Origin: Pachyseris speciosa
Taxonomy: Eukaryota; Cnidaria; Anthozoa; Scleractinia; Pachyseridae
Length of the DNA stretch: 64,000 nt
Direction: 5' to 3'
Assembly: GCA_016490735.1 (NCBI GenBank)
Contig: JAEMWC010001572.1
Location: 26,001 to 90,000 of the forward strand
In this document: positions 10,609-21,767 of the stretch, piece after piece
Position numbering within the stretch: position 1 is the stretch's first letter
Layout: each line of letters starts with the position of its first letter
Position numbers and translations under genes: made by a program
The notes under the pieces: model-generated
Databases searched by the model: none
What the model was told of the DNA's origin: nothing
The model's input: only the letters and a program-made list of their open reading frames with translations

Positions 10609-11099
10609 CTCTCAAACTTCGACGCATCTGCTCCTCTGACGAAACTTTCGCACTCCGTCTTAACGAACTTAAGTCTTATCTCAACAAACGTGGGTACTAT
10701 CTCTCTTTCCTCAACAACGAAATACAACGCGTTTACAACATTTCACGTTCCGAAGCACTTTCCCCCAAACAACGCAATTCCGATACTAACCAGCCTACAC
10801 GTGTACCCCTTGTCATAACATACAATCCAGCTATTCGCTCCGTATCATCTATTATTCACAAACACTTCAACATTTTATCTTCATCTCCCCGCTACGTTGA
10901 CGTTTTCAAGGCTGCCCCTCTTGTTGCTTTCCGACGTTCTAACAATCTTAACGGTCTATTGGTCAGTGCTAAAGTACGTAAACCTGCTAAAAATAATCAA
11001 CCCCTTGGTGCCTTTCGCTGTGGCCACAACTGTTTAACATGCAACTGCATAACTGATGGACTTACAACCTATACTTTTCATTCCACCGGCGAAACATCA

Positions 11100-11422
11100 C
11101 ATTGACTGTAATTCCAAATATGTCATATACGTGGTACAATGCAATCACTGTCACAAACAATAGATAGGCGAAACTAAACGACGACTAAAGGACCGTTTCA
11201 ACGAACATCGTAGAACAGTCGACAAACAAACCAACAGCTCTAAACCCCCTGCAGTATCAGAACATTTTCTCTCTAACGGTCACAGCGCTTCTGACATGCA
11301 ACTAATCCACTAGAACTGTCCAAATCTAATCGTGACGGTGTACGAAGAGCCAGAGAAGCATATCTAATTGATAGAAGTCAAACTCTTGAACCGTTAGGAA
11401 TCAACAGAAAAGAAGAAATATA
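11100..11422 (+). pseudogene. PLE GIY-YIG endonuclease domain
   Basis: After a frameshift the plus strand reads 'DCNSKYVIYVVQCNHCHKQ', then a TAG, then 'IGETKRRLKDRFNEHRRTV'. This is the GIY-YIG core with the PLE-specific C-x2-C insertion. The TAG stands where the second motif has Tyr ('YIGET'). 'SEHFLSNGHSASDMQLI' follows, with a second TAG shortly after. The domain would nick the target in an active PLE and is inactive here. Confidence 0.85.
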
Positions 11423-11592
11423 ATACCTTTCTTTTTTTTTTTTTTTCATGTTACGTTTTTTTCAAATTTTCAAACTGTAACGTTTTTTATTTTACGTTGT
11501 ATTGTTTACCTTTATTATAATATCATGTTACATCTACAACTTTTTTTTAATTGTAACGTCGTTTCATCTTAGGGTCATAATATGTAACACCC

Positions 11593-11622
11593 TGATGAAG
11601 GAAGGCTGTGCCTCCCGAAATA
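11593..11622 (+). ncRNA. Hammerhead-type core at the PLE 3' end
   Basis: CTGATGA, then a stem-loop (GGAAGGC with GCCTCC), then CGAAA, about 170 bp after the nuclease region. Position and boxes match PLE-associated hammerheads. The outer stems were not verified. Confidence 0.5.
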
Positions 11623-11660
11623 TTGGTTTAAATATATATACCTAGCCGTGTAACCAGCCT

Positions 11661-12670
11661 TGCTTATTTTTTACCGTTTTCTAGTTTACAATTTTATAGC
11701 TGGTTAGATCTATTAGAGGATCCGGCTCTTCTATTTTGCAACGGTGGACCTTGCTAAAGTATTTTCCAGTGTTTCGTGGCTTTCTGCCGTTATATCGAAT
11801 ATTTCAAAAAACCAGGAGGGCGGGGCGTCTCCAAGGAAATCGATGGTTCACTCCTCATTGCCAGTGTGACGTCACGTTTCGGTTGGATGATATTCAAAAT
11901 GGCGCCCAAAACTTTCGAAGAAGGCGCTGTTAAAAATTAAGATTTTTCCCTGGATATCCCGCTCAACCTGCTTACGTTTGCCAATAATGAGGTTTTATAT
12001 GTTATCGGACTCCTTTATTTGGCTTATTTGTCGACCAAAACTCTAAAAAGCTGGATGAATTTTAACGAAACGTTTCTGTTGTCATTCACATTTGTCGAAT
12101 GATCTTATAAGCCGGTTGAACTTTCGAGGGGCAATGCGCCGCAAGGAAAGGTCTTTTAGGCTCAAGAATAGGAGGTTCAGCAAAGGATATATTAGGATTT
12201 GTGTGCGTGGAGTTTCAGATCTTCACCTCATATGGTTCGCCATATCAATCTCCTCAAAGATCTTAAAGCGGTCGAACGGATAAAACAGGCGTATGTTATA
12301 CCAGCAGATTTGGTAAGTGTTCTTCTTTTGCTAGTACATTTTTATTTTCGAGCCTTTACCTTAACTTGTAAATGATACCGTCTAAAGTAGTAGTTTTTAC
12401 CAAAAAAAAAACGGATTCAATTTAGGTATCCAATAATGCTACATAGCAGTGCAACTGGCTACCTTGATTTCTATTTCGTACTTAGGTACACATAATTTTC
12501 ATAAATTAAACTGGCAAGGAGCTTAGCACTGTCTATCCTATATTCTGTGGGAAAATAAATTCCTTAGACTTTTCTTTATTAGAAACCATTCTTTAAAATG
12601 AAATGTCTGACTTGCTCCAAGTGATCCTGATCATTTCCAGATTTTGGTGTTAGTGATCTGTCAAACTCTC
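11661..12670. other. Unassigned; possible CRE-like site
   Basis: Two short frames (11736-11933 and 12092-12283) have no recognised family. A TGACGTCA octamer at about 11869 lies in 'gccagtgtgacgtcac'. The same phrase occurs inverted at about 17806-17822, which suggests a shared dispersed repeat, not two promoters. Confidence 0.3.
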
Positions 12671-13456
12671 TGGGTGTAGACAAAACGTGGACCCCTTTCT
12701 GGACCCCCTTCTGGACCCCTCGATTTTTCTGTTGGAAAATAATAAATGATAAAAAAATAGTCTTCGCTTTGGATTTCAACTTCGGTTGGCTCGTTGATAA
12801 TTACAGACAGTATTATAGTAATCGTGAACACTACCACAGTCAATCAAATGAAGATTGATCCTCACAGTTGCCATTTTCATCCCGTGAAAGACTTGCTTTG
12901 AATTTTGCTGACTTTACCTTGCTGATTTTTGTTGTTACCAAATACTTTAGAATTTTCTCGCAAAGGTTAAATAGAAGTTAAATCCACAAATTGCTGTTCG
13001 GCTTTCAACTGGCTTTCGGAGAATGTGAAAGTTATTATTTTTATCGTTGGCAGATCTATGTCACGTGCTAGGCAACCAGAGTGATCATATTTCACTCCAT
13101 CATGTACCATTCAGCGGATTTGACGGCTCCATGATATTTCAGAGCAACCTTTCGACTATAATTTGTCAGCGTGGAAGAAACATTGCTCACCTTTTTGCTG
13201 TAGTGTTATTCTAATCCAAACAAAAAAGGATAGTTTTTGAGCTCATTTCACAAAATGAAAATGACAACTGTAGGATCATTCTTCATTTGATTGACTGTGG
13301 TAGTGTTCGCGATTACTGTAATACTGTCTGTAATTATTAACGAACTGACCGAAGTTGAAATCCAAAGCGAAGACTATTTTTTTATCATTTATTATTTTCC
13401 AACAGAAAAATCGAGGGGTCCAGAAGGGGGGGGGGTCCACGTTTTGTCTACACCCA
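12671..13456. mobile_element. Inverted-repeat DNA element (786 bp)
   Basis: Terminal inverted repeats of roughly 190-200 bp: left 12671-12865, right about 13255-13456. They start TGGGTGTAGACAAAACGTGG, and the outer part contains repeated 'ggaccccttctgg'. The centre (12866-13254) is unrelated AT-rich DNA. No transposase and no clear target duplication are visible. The right arm is read as part of a 138-codon minus-strand frame, so it interrupts the decayed gene at 13457-15720. Confidence 0.75.
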
Positions 13457-15720
13457 AATTCTCTGTACTCCCATATTTCTGTTGTTTTTACCATTTGATA
13501 GTCATTTGATTTGTCAAAGAAGTCAGACATGTACAATTTTGTGGACATAAATTGCTTTTCACTTTCACTGAGCTCATCAAGTTTTTGGAAAAATGTTTTT
13601 AAATCATCTAACAGTTTAAAGTATTTGTCAAAGTCATCTTCACTATCACTGGTGGGGAAAGTACCTTTTTTTTTTTTCAGAGCACCAATCATTTGTTTGA
13701 ATGATTTCAGTTTGGATTGCTTAATGGGGTAGGTCTTCTACTTCTTCTCTCCTCACTGTCATTTGTAGTTCTGTTGGTGGATTGTGCGTTGATTGTTTCC
13801 TTTTTGTTTCTTTGTGGGTGTCTTTCAGGTGTACAGTATATGGATATACAGGTGTACTGTATATCCATGTTTCATTGGTGTTAGGTCCAGTCGTTTGATA
13901 CTTTCACTTTCTGATAGCTTGATGGTTTCCTGTGTTTTCACCAAGTTGATCATTGAATCATTTACAAAAGTCACAGGGACAAAGTCAGTTAGTGGTTGAG
14001 GGGTCTTGTTGCAGCTGTTTTTCTTGGGAGCTGCAGTAAAATTCTCTATGCTGCAATCAGATACAAATTTTATAGGTACAGTTGGGGTTGGATTACACTT
14101 GCTACAGTAAAATTACCTTTAAGTCCGCTTTTTTCATGTTTGGTGGTATGGAGATGTTGTGGTGCTGAAGAATAGCTTTGATGTTCACCAGTTTGGTCTT
14201 ATTGTCAGTAAGTGAAAGCAGTGTTGTGTGTTTTTCAACAATTTCTTTGATTACCGGTGTATGAGTTCAGCATGAGAAATCATGAGCTGTGTCAGGTGAA
14301 GGGTGTTTTTGCAATGACCCTTGTGAGTCAACTTGGTATGACAAAGGTTTTTTCTTACTTTCAGCAATACCAGTATTAATCAGTGTTGGATCATTGATAC
14401 CAGGACAAAGTGAAACATGTAAGTCATCAGTTGTTTTCAGTATCACATCAAGAGCAGATTTGAAAATATTTGGCTCAAAGATGATGTGTGGGAGTTCCCC
14501 ACAATTTACCCTGTTCCCCAGGATTTGTACTGTAAAATGACAGATGTCATCACTTGCAATAGATAATTTCGAGGGAAGGAAAAAGAAGTTTGGTATACCA
14601 ACATCATTTGTTATATTTGGTTTAGAAATAACCTCCAGACTGTCATTGGTTGTTTTTTGAATTTGAAAATGTTATTGTCCACGGAAAGATGGCATGAAGA
14701 ACAGATTGAAAGATTTTGCATGCATGTGGGTGTAGAGGCTCAGAGAGATATTCTCCATGAGCATAGCATTCATTTTCATCGCTTGTCATTGGTCTGTATT
14801 CTTTAAGGAGCTGTAATAACCCCTCTGTAAAAATCCCTGCTTTTAATTGGGAAACTACAGGCAACTCATATTTTTCTTCTGTGTCATCAATCTTTTAATT
14901 TGAAGTTTGAATGGAATCATCAAATCCTGCAGGTGGTTTAATGTCAGTGCCAGGATCAGAGCCACTTGTGGGATTCTCACATCTTTGTGCTTTTTCAAAC
15001 ATAATTTGAGCTTTCCTATACTCATCCTCCTTTTTAACAGACTTAAGGAAGAAAGGCTGGCATGACATGCATATGTAGCTTACACGAAATTCATCATGAG
15101 AATCCATGTGTTTATAAAGGTCACCACAAAATCAGTTTTATTACCATTCTGTTCATCCAAAAAGTTACATGCCACAATAAACTGGTTTTTAAATACACTT
15201 ATGTTTTTTTTGCAGGGAAGGTCGCTTGAAAGGCATACCTCATTTTTGTACTTTGAACATGTCACAATGCAAGGATTTACCTTTAGAATGTCAAGCTGGT
15301 CATCACTTCGAGATTTTGAGGAACTTTTACCTTTAGCAGGCTTATCCCTCTGGGCCCAGTTGCTCAAAGCATGGTTAGTGCTAACCATTGGTTAAGATGT
15401 ATTAAAACTTATAGGTTGACATGGTTTTTAACCCTGGTTAGTGCTAACCATGCTTCGAGCAACTGGGCCCTGGATGTTAAACTTGCATATTGTTTATCAC
15501 ACACCCTTAGATTTGTGTTGTTTTCCTTGTTAACACTAAGGTCTTGAGGGCTACATTTCATTTCATACCTCCCAATCATGCTGTCAAATTTATGGGATCC
15601 TGCCTCATTTACACAGCCCTTTAGGCAACACTTTACACCTCCAGTTAAATGTCCATTCATGATTGCCACCCCTGTTATTTCCTTTAATGGCACAAAATTG
15701 TGCAAAGGTTTACCACAGTT
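13457..15720 (-). pseudogene. Decayed minus-strand gene, Cys/His-rich, unknown family
   Basis: Consecutive minus-strand frames form a plausible single product when read across a few shifts. In order: 'GGVKCCLKGCVNEAGSHKF' (15640 region), 'NPCIVTCSKYKNEVC' with further Cys, 'CGDLYKHMDSHDEF', and 'SYICMSCQPFFLKSVKKEDEY' (about 15080). Next come 'TSDENECYAHGEYLSEPLHP', a SAP-like segment 'LVNIKAILQHHNISIP', and an acidic stretch 'SDSEDDFDKYFKLLDDLKTF' (about 13640). The 'CMSCQPFFLKSV' motif resembles Cys-rich N-termini of some Helitron-type proteins, but that is weak. A MITE (15352-15470) and an inverted-repeat element (12671-13456) are inserted in it, and several stops are present. I do not recognise the gene. 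Confidence 0.5.
15352..15470. mobile_element. 119-bp foldback MITE
   Basis: Inverted ends GGGCCCAGTTGCTC / GAGCAACTGGGCCC, continuing into 'catggttagtgctaacca' in both arms. It sits inside the decayed minus-strand reading frame, which reads on both sides of it. Confidence 0.85.
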
Positions 15721-15736
15721 TGATAGCCAGTATAAA

Positions 15737-16171
15737 TCACTTGTTAACTAAAGTTAAATTTGGAATTAACTTGTGATCACAAGTCCAAAACAGTTGCATA
15801 ATTATGGTGCAAAGGTAAAGGAGAGTGACTTTCCTGTTACATCTATAACGAAAAATAGATGTAACAAATCTTTTAGACCTGAGGACCATACTAAAGAGAA
15901 AACCAAGGTGGTGAAATTCAAACATTTTGACACAAGAATAAGCCAACATCAGACCAAGTAAAAGCAAGAGACATGTGGTCATAACAGTGGAGAGAAAAAC
16001 TTTTGATGCTAGACTCCAAAAATATTGCACAAGGGAGAATTTTGATTGTGGCTTGACAGGTAAACAAGTTTTGTAAAGTGGTTCAAGTGGGGACAAAACA
16101 ACCTCAGAAGAACAACTGCAGGGCACAGTATGATTTCCAATATGTAATTGAGTCTTTGTTGTACTTGACAA
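15737..16171 (-). CDS. Hydrophobic open frame, unknown
   Basis: A 144-codon minus-strand frame with a Cys/Ser/Pro-rich N-terminal half and a strong hydrophobic helix ('TCLLLLLGLMLAYSCVKMF'), followed by basic residues. That is compatible with a single-pass membrane protein. Adjacent minus-strand frame 16356-16661 begins with a signal-anchor-like sequence, so they could be exons of one gene, but no clean splice pair was found. It may equally be chance in AT-rich DNA. Confidence 0.2.
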   Translation of the reverse strand: MSSTTKTQLHIGNHTVPCSCSSEVVLSPLEPLYKTCLPVKPQSKFSLVQYFWSLASKVFLSTVMTTCLLLLLGLMLAYSCVKMFEFHHLGFLFSMVLRSKRFVTSIFRYRCNRKVTLLYLCTIIMQLFWTCDHKLIPNLTLVNK

Positions 16172-16355
16172 TTTGCTTTGAACATGTTCTGCACATCATT
16201 TCCCAGTTCATTAGGACAAAAATTGTGATCACAATACACATACATGTAATAGTAAAAGTTGAATAAAATTAGTTTGCAAGGATAGTATGATGGAATTGCC
16301 TTAATCTAAACCTGCAAAAAAAAAAAAGAAGCTTAATAACAATAACAGTAACCTT

Positions 16356-16661
16356 TCAACTACACCCAAATTTGAAACCATGTGTTTGTAGAACACCAGC
16401 CACACTGTACTGGAGTGGTGTTTTTTTAGTTGGAGTATGATAGTCATCAGAGGTGATGTAAAGGCTATAGGGCAGCCTTGTAAATTTTGGAAAGCATCGC
16501 GAAAGAGCTGTCATTATAACATGGCGATGCAGCACTGTTATTACACCATGCATAATGTAGTGGCATTGTTCAGGAACAAGCCAAGTAAGGTCAAACACTA
16601 AATTGTAAAACAAAATTGCTGCGACCAAAAATAAAAGTAGTACCATATTTTTATTCAACAT
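16356..16661 (-). CDS. Possible membrane or secreted protein exon
   Basis: A 101-codon minus-strand frame beginning 'MLNKNMVLLLFLVAAILFYN', a signal peptide or signal anchor. A polar region with several His/Thr follows. Lys/Arg positions and composition look protein-like, but I recognise no family. A GT lies at the end of the frame ('aatttgggtgtag'). It is listed because the N-terminus is unusually signal-like. Confidence 0.25.
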   Translation of the reverse strand: MLNKNMVLLLFLVAAILFYNLVFDLTWLVPEQCHYIMHGVITVLHRHVIMTALSRCFPKFTRLPYSLYITSDDYHTPTKKTPLQYSVAGVLQTHGFKFGCS

Positions 16662-17017
16662 CCTTTGTTGGTTTGTTTTCTGCAGTTATATAATTATATA
16701 ACAACTAACTGATATATTTGATTGCACTACTTTGTAACTCTTGTTTGTAACATTTATTATTTTCTTGTCGTTTCTATTCTTATTCTTATTATATTCTAAT
16801 TGTATAACGTTTTTGTTTTGTTTTTGTATTTATTTCTTTGTTATAATTATAGAGTAAGTCTTATATTATTCAGTAAAATAAGTGTTATGGTATCTGACCG
16901 TACAATTCAACAAAATGCAACGACACCACAGGGTATATACACCAAATTAATGACAAAACCAAATAATACCAAATCCAGATAATTCCTGGATGCCTACTGC
17001 AATTTCTCAACGAACAC

Positions 17018-17431
17018 TTACAGCAACATGAACACGGTAAGCCAACCCAACAATTGCGGCAAAGAGCAAAATACAAAACTCCACAACATAAGCCAACAAT
17101 CAAACCTCACACCCACAGCAACACCGATATTGAAGCCAGCCAACCCAACAATTGCAGTAGAGAGCAAACTCACTGCAACACGAAGTTTCAAGACTGCTTC
17201 AAGATTAAAGGTAATAAAATGCACATTAACAGCGTACAAATACCACCAAAACAACAACAAAGCAAAGAAGATAAGACACAAAGTTAATAGTCCCAAGCAA
17301 AGGCTTGAAAACTGCAAACAGAAGTGGTCAAGGACCGCCAACAATCGTTCAAACCGCACAGAAATTTGTGGGGTAATCAACACCCTCAACTCAAACGAAT
17401 TGATATGAAGAACGGCTGAATCAATCGACAC
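17018..17431. other. Overlapping long frames on both strands, ambiguous
   Basis: A 126-codon plus-strand frame (17028-17408, Asn/Thr/Lys-rich) faces a 137-codon hydrophobic minus-strand frame over the same bases. The plus frame contains two imperfect repeats of 'NPTI/QPNNC...E' phrases. Neither matches a known family, and the pattern can arise from CAA/AAC-rich sequence. I cannot choose a strand. Confidence 0.2.
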
Positions 17432-18275
17432 AGAATAACAAAAAATGCAAACGTAAATGATCAGTGTATGAAACCTCCTTTTATGGAGGCTGATGGTTAC
17501 GTACTTTTAAAGAAAAATCCAAATGTTTTACGTTGACTTCGGTGATACCGCAGGCAAGATGGCGGTCCTGCTACGAAACCCGCAACACAAACACAACAAG
17601 AATACAAAATTACACGCACAAAAAATACACGAGTTTAAACAAACAGCTAAAAACAACAACAAAGCGTACAGACTTACGATCAATTAGCGAACAAAAGCGA
17701 TATTAGCTCTAGTATTTTGTCTTTCTTAATCACTGTTGTCCTTACTTCTATGGCGTCCTCACGCTAATCTGCACAAGCCAAGCGGAGGCGCTAATCCGTT
17801 GCTATGTGACGTCACACTGGCAGCGAGGAGTCGGTCATGCTAGGCTATCAAAGAACAATAGAGTCGCCCCCTCCCTCCTGCAAAAAACTAACCTTATATC
17901 CTTCAATTACTTATCTAGGCCTCCAAACTGACAAAGTATGAGCGAAATTCATTTTTTGAACGTGGCCACATTTTTGCAATTTTCTTCGATTTTTGCTGAC
18001 ATTCACTCTTAACAGAACAAAGCAGCGCAAAGGCTTTCTTTTATTTGTGAAATCGTTTTAGAGAGGAATTCATTTCAATTAATTAATTAATTAATTTATT
18101 TATTTGTTTATTTAATTATTTAATTTTTATGTTTAGTTTTTGATAAGTTTCACCTTGCATCCTTCACCTTTATAACCGCGTGTTAGTAAAGGAGCGAGCT
18201 AAATTTCCATTTGCAACAAACATCGGAAATATGTTAAATGTTTACTCTGTGTATCTTTTCCTTTTAAGTTTCCAG
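17432..18275. other. No recognisable gene; AT-rich
   Basis: Contains a TTAA/ATTT-rich tract (18076-18130) and 'caagatggcggtcctgc' at about 17555. No exon upstream of the TLDc exon could be found here. Confidence 0.35.
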
Positions 18276-18615
18276 TTGTAACTATTACTACGATTCCAAA
18301 CCATTTCTGTTTTCACTCGTCAACAAGCCAGGCTGGGCGCCGGTTAAACTGTCTCCGCCTGGGCAGTATCGGGGTTCCAGTTCTTACAGTGATGCTATAT
18401 ACAGCTGCTCATCTTATGGACCTACATTCGGATGGGCACACGACATGCACATATCCGACTACGCATCATCAAACACAAATTCATACACAAACCCTGGCTA
18501 CTCCTACAGTGCACCAAGCGGGTACAGCTATGGCAGCACCTTCACCCAAACATTCCTGGCAGGAGCCTACACCTTTCAACCGGACGAAATGGAGATATTT
18601 TATGAAACAACCTAA
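18276..18615 (+). CDS. TLDc-domain protein, terminal exon
   Basis: The pyrimidine-rich 'cttttaagtttccag' ends at 18275. The exon then reads on without a stop for about 112 codons to TAA at 18613-18615; there is no in-frame ATG at its start. The product begins 'NYYYDSKPFLFSLVNKPGW' and continues 'YGPTFGWAHDMHISDYASSN'. It passes a Tyr/Ser/Gly-rich loop and ends 'TQTFLAGAYTFQPDEMEIFY'. This is the C-terminal half of a TLDc domain: 'SYGPTFGGGHDL.I', then the final 'G...F.P.E.EV(Y/F)' strand. TLDc proteins (OXR1/NCOA7-like, and many paralogues in cnidarians) are linked to oxidative-stress and V-ATPase functions. The N-terminal half of the domain is not within the preceding 1.5 kb, so either a long intron lies upstream or this is an orphan exon. 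Confidence 0.8.
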
Positions 18616-18883
18616 GAAAATAAACACTGGTATGGAGTGTGTGTCTCAGCTTACAGCTTTTCAAAGTGATAGGTAATTATTTCAGACATTGCTAAGCGGT
18701 ACCGTTCCACTACTTTTCAATAATTTAATCTCTAAGCAAAACTGGTTATTAAAATTCAATAGCAGTTTGTTATTTTGAAGCGCAATAAGTTGACACACAA
18801 AAGCCTTGAGCAATAACTAACAATCAATCAGTCGAATACTACAATAACAATGACAAACTACTCGCTTAATAAAAACTACTCTA

Positions 18884-18992
18884 TGTAATACATAAAATAT
18901 GAGCGGGAGACCTTTATGGGCAGCTAAAACGGCGAGCCGCAGGCGAGCCGTTTTAAAGCCCATAAAGGTCGGGCGCGAATATTTTATGTTAC
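18884..18992. mobile_element. 109-bp hairpin MITE
   Basis: Nearly perfect inverted arms of about 50 bp (outer 'gtaatacataaaatat', inner 'aaaacggcgagcc') around a few bases. No coding capacity. Confidence 0.8.
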
Positions 18993-19191
18993 TTGTGAAA
19001 TGAAACAATAGATTGTGTTTGTCGTGTTTGTAATGTTAATCAGTAGAGATCTGTATGAAAGTTAATGCATACTAATCAGCGGAGCAGGACACTTTTATAA
19101 AAGTTAATAATTTTTATTGGGGTTTAGAGAGGTATACATGTGACTCAAATACTACCGTAGATTGGTCGTTAGTCTTATGAATTATTAGCTT

Positions 19192-19779
19192 ATGGATATC
19201 CTAAAAAAGAATCTTTTCCCTGCCCACTTAATTGAAAGGGTTGTCAACCGCTACGTTACTGGGACTCTAAGTAATCATATTCCCCGGGTTTCCCTTCCCT
19301 CTTCACCTACATTCTATTTTAAGCTACCTTACATAGGTCATTTTTCTGTCGTCACCCAGAAAAGAGTTCGTCACCTTATCAAGCGCTATTGTAATGATTT
19401 GGACATTAAATTAGTTTTTTCTTCCTTTAAGATAGGCAATTTGTTTGGCGTGAAAGACCCTATCCCTGACGGGCTTCGTTCGCGTGTTGTATACAAGTTT
19501 GCATGTGCAGGCTGTAATGCCTGTTATGTCGGTGAAACAACCCGGCATTTTTCCACACGCGTACGTGAACATTTAGTCAATGATAGGGCCTCTCACATTT
19601 TCAAACACTTAGAGAATTCTGAACATTGTCACGCCTTATGTTCAGTGGACTGTTTTCACATTTTAGATCACGCCTCCACCACGTTTCAACTTAAGATAAA
19701 AGAGGCATGCCATATTCAAAGAGAAAAACCTTCTTTGAATCAACAACTGCATCACGTAAATCTGAAATTATCCTTTTAA
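19192..19779 (+). CDS. PLE GIY-YIG endonuclease region, 5'-truncated element
   Basis: A 195-codon intact frame. Residues 1-98 correspond to the PLE connector after the RT ('TQKRVRHLIKRYC', 'GVKDPIPDGLRSRVVYKF'). Residues 99-190 are the GIY-YIG nuclease. VVYKF is the GIY-type strand, C105 and C108 the PLE-specific zinc pair and CYVGET (111-116) the YIG-type strand. R123 and E125 fall in the catalytic helix. The C-terminus ends 'IQREKPSLNQQLHHVNL', the usual PLE ending. The whole RT is missing, so the ATG at 19192 is only the first Met after truncation. A hammerhead-like core follows 100 bp downstream. Probably a dead but young fragment, because the frame is unbroken. Confidence 0.9.
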   Translation: MDILKKNLFPAHLIERVVNRYVTGTLSNHIPRVSLPSSPTFYFKLPYIGHFSVVTQKRVRHLIKRYCNDLDIKLVFSSFKIGNLFGVKDPIPDGLRSRVVYKFACAGCNACYVGETTRHFSTRVREHLVNDRASHIFKHLENSEHCHALCSVDCFHILDHASTTFQLKIKEACHIQREKPSLNQQLHHVNLKLSF

Positions 19780-19878
19780 TTTTCACATTGCCACGTTTTA
19801 TGTACATTCCGTTGTTACTATGTAATTAGCATTTTCCTACTTATAAATTCAACTTCTAACGCTTTGTAAATCTATCAA

Positions 19879-19906
19879 CTGAAGATGACAGAAGTTTCTG
19901 TCGAAA
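19879..19906 (+). ncRNA. Hammerhead-type core downstream of PLE nuclease
   Basis: CTGAAGA (fits CUGANGA), then a stem GACAGAA paired with TTCTGTC, then GAAA. Located at the expected PLE 3' position, followed by 'catgttttgcaaattt'. The outer stems were not verified. Confidence 0.5.
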
Positions 19907-19920
19907 CATGTTTTGCAAAT

Positions 19921-21240
19921 TTAAGAGTGTTGTCGTTTTCTTTAAAATTATTAATGAATTTTACAAGAATAAGTAAAATTGCATGATTCTGTATCATTTG
20001 ATATTACAATAATTTGTTGTACGTTAGCTAGTTACGAAGTAATTAGTAATTGACTTCGTAACTACTTAAATGCAATCAAAAAATTTACTTTCAGAGGTTT
20101 GTCGACTTTGGAGATGAGGTTAAAAGAATCAAAACATTATCTAAAGGAAACAAGAAAGTGCTTAACTGTAATAACAATGAAGTGACGCCAGAGTCGGTTC
20201 GATTTTTTTTCCACTATCGTTTTCAATGCAATTGAATGTGAAAACATTCAGCAGCTAAATTCGACCGCGTGAATCAATAACATTCGTCTGACTCGGTAGT
20301 TTTAAAGATCTCGTGTAAGAGAAATTAGCTTTATGCTTCTTTTAATGGTACCTTTAGAGACAGCATCGATATAAGAGTAGATATTGCAAGTTTTGCACTT
20401 GTAATCGTTAGGTTCAGTAAGCATTTTCTTGGTCTAAATTTGATCAACTCAGTTCATCGACGACTGAAGAGTTTGGTCAAGCTTTGGCTCTACTGCAACC
20501 TTCTAGAAAAAAAAAGACAGTTCTGTTAGACCGAGTAAACACTGTGGAAAGCTGAATTCAAAGGTAAACGCATAGCACAAACAAAGGGGGGTTGGGTGGT
20601 TGGGTTAAAACATCACTGTATTCCTCAGCTTGCATTATATTAAAACAAGAGCACAGCCTTTTTAAGGCTTATTTAGACTCCAAGGACTCTCTTTTTACAA
20701 AATGGAGCTGGACCCAGAAAATTAAGGAGGTAGCATCAGATACTATAACAACAGAAAACAAGATCAGGTACAAGTGGTTTATTATTTTGGGCAACTTACT
20801 TTATGCGCTTTTTCATTTTGGTGCACAAAGTATTATGACCTAGTCTAATCTTTTAATACTAGACTATAAAAATTGGAGAAGTGTGTGGATCATGCAAGTT
20901 TGGTAGATGATGAAATTTAGTTTAAAGAAAAAATAAATTTAATTGGAATCGATTTGTATTACGATCATGTGATGTGAGGTAATCATTACATTTCTTGTTT
21001 GTTTTATGGCGAATTTCGTTAACCGTCTTTTAGTTTGGGCCTCACTTGCGTATTCACGATTCTCTCTTGAAGAGAAGTAATTCACCGCAATATAGAGTGA
21101 AGGGATATGAAGTAATGACCTGTTGCGGGGAGGTAATGAATCTTGTTGTGTCGATATTTCGACAATCGATCGACTCTATGTTTTCAGCATGATTATTAGA
21201 GTGAAATATCTTATCTGATAAAGATCGGTTTAGAAAAACA
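19921..21240. other. Mostly unassigned
   Basis: An 83-codon plus-strand frame at 20592-20843 contains 'DSKDSLFTKWSWTQKIKEV' and could be an exon fragment, but no family is recognised. The rest is AT-rich with no genes. Confidence 0.3.
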
Positions 21241-21685
21241 TTTCAAAAGGAAAATTAACGATAAAAACGTTAAATGACGTTTCAACGACCTCATGCCATC
21301 ATTGACATTATATATGCAGTATACAGAAATAGGTGTGTATGTGAATGACAAGAATGCGAATAATGAAATAATATCACGAGAGTCTAGTGATCGCAGAAAG
21401 AGTTTCGCGCGAATAGAAATGCCGGAGCAAACTGGAGTGTTTAATTTTTTAAATACTCTAGATTAAGAAGAAAAGACCGAAGCTAAATACCCAAAGTGAC
21501 TCTATTCCACCCTCCCCTCAATGGAGAGCTTAAGCACCGAGGACGGCGACGTCAACGAGAACATCACAAAACAACAGGCGCAATGATCAAAACCAATCGC
21601 TCTATTCACGCGAAACTGTTTGTGTCAACACTAGACTCTCGTTATAATATTTCTTCATTCGCATTCTTGTCATTCACATACACAC

Positions 21686-21767
<82 letters not shown>

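Larger units (their letters stand above)
9849..11660 (+). mobile_element. Penelope-like element, 5'-truncated
   Basis: The plus strand carries, in order, the PLE reverse transcriptase, a long connector, a GIY-YIG-type endonuclease region and a hammerhead-like 3' core. The 5' edge begins within an RT motif ('YILPKIHN', then a frameshift and 'GNPGRPMVSSNAHPTERIS'), so the N-terminus is missing. Frameshifts near 9895, 10570 and 11100 and stops in the nuclease show that it is dead. The order RT then GIY-YIG is the diagnostic PLE layout. Confidence 0.9.

Noticed and set aside
11865..11880. CRE (TGACGTCA) taken as a gene promoter
   Set aside because: The same phrase occurs inverted near 17810 within similar flanks, suggesting a repeat; no gene follows.
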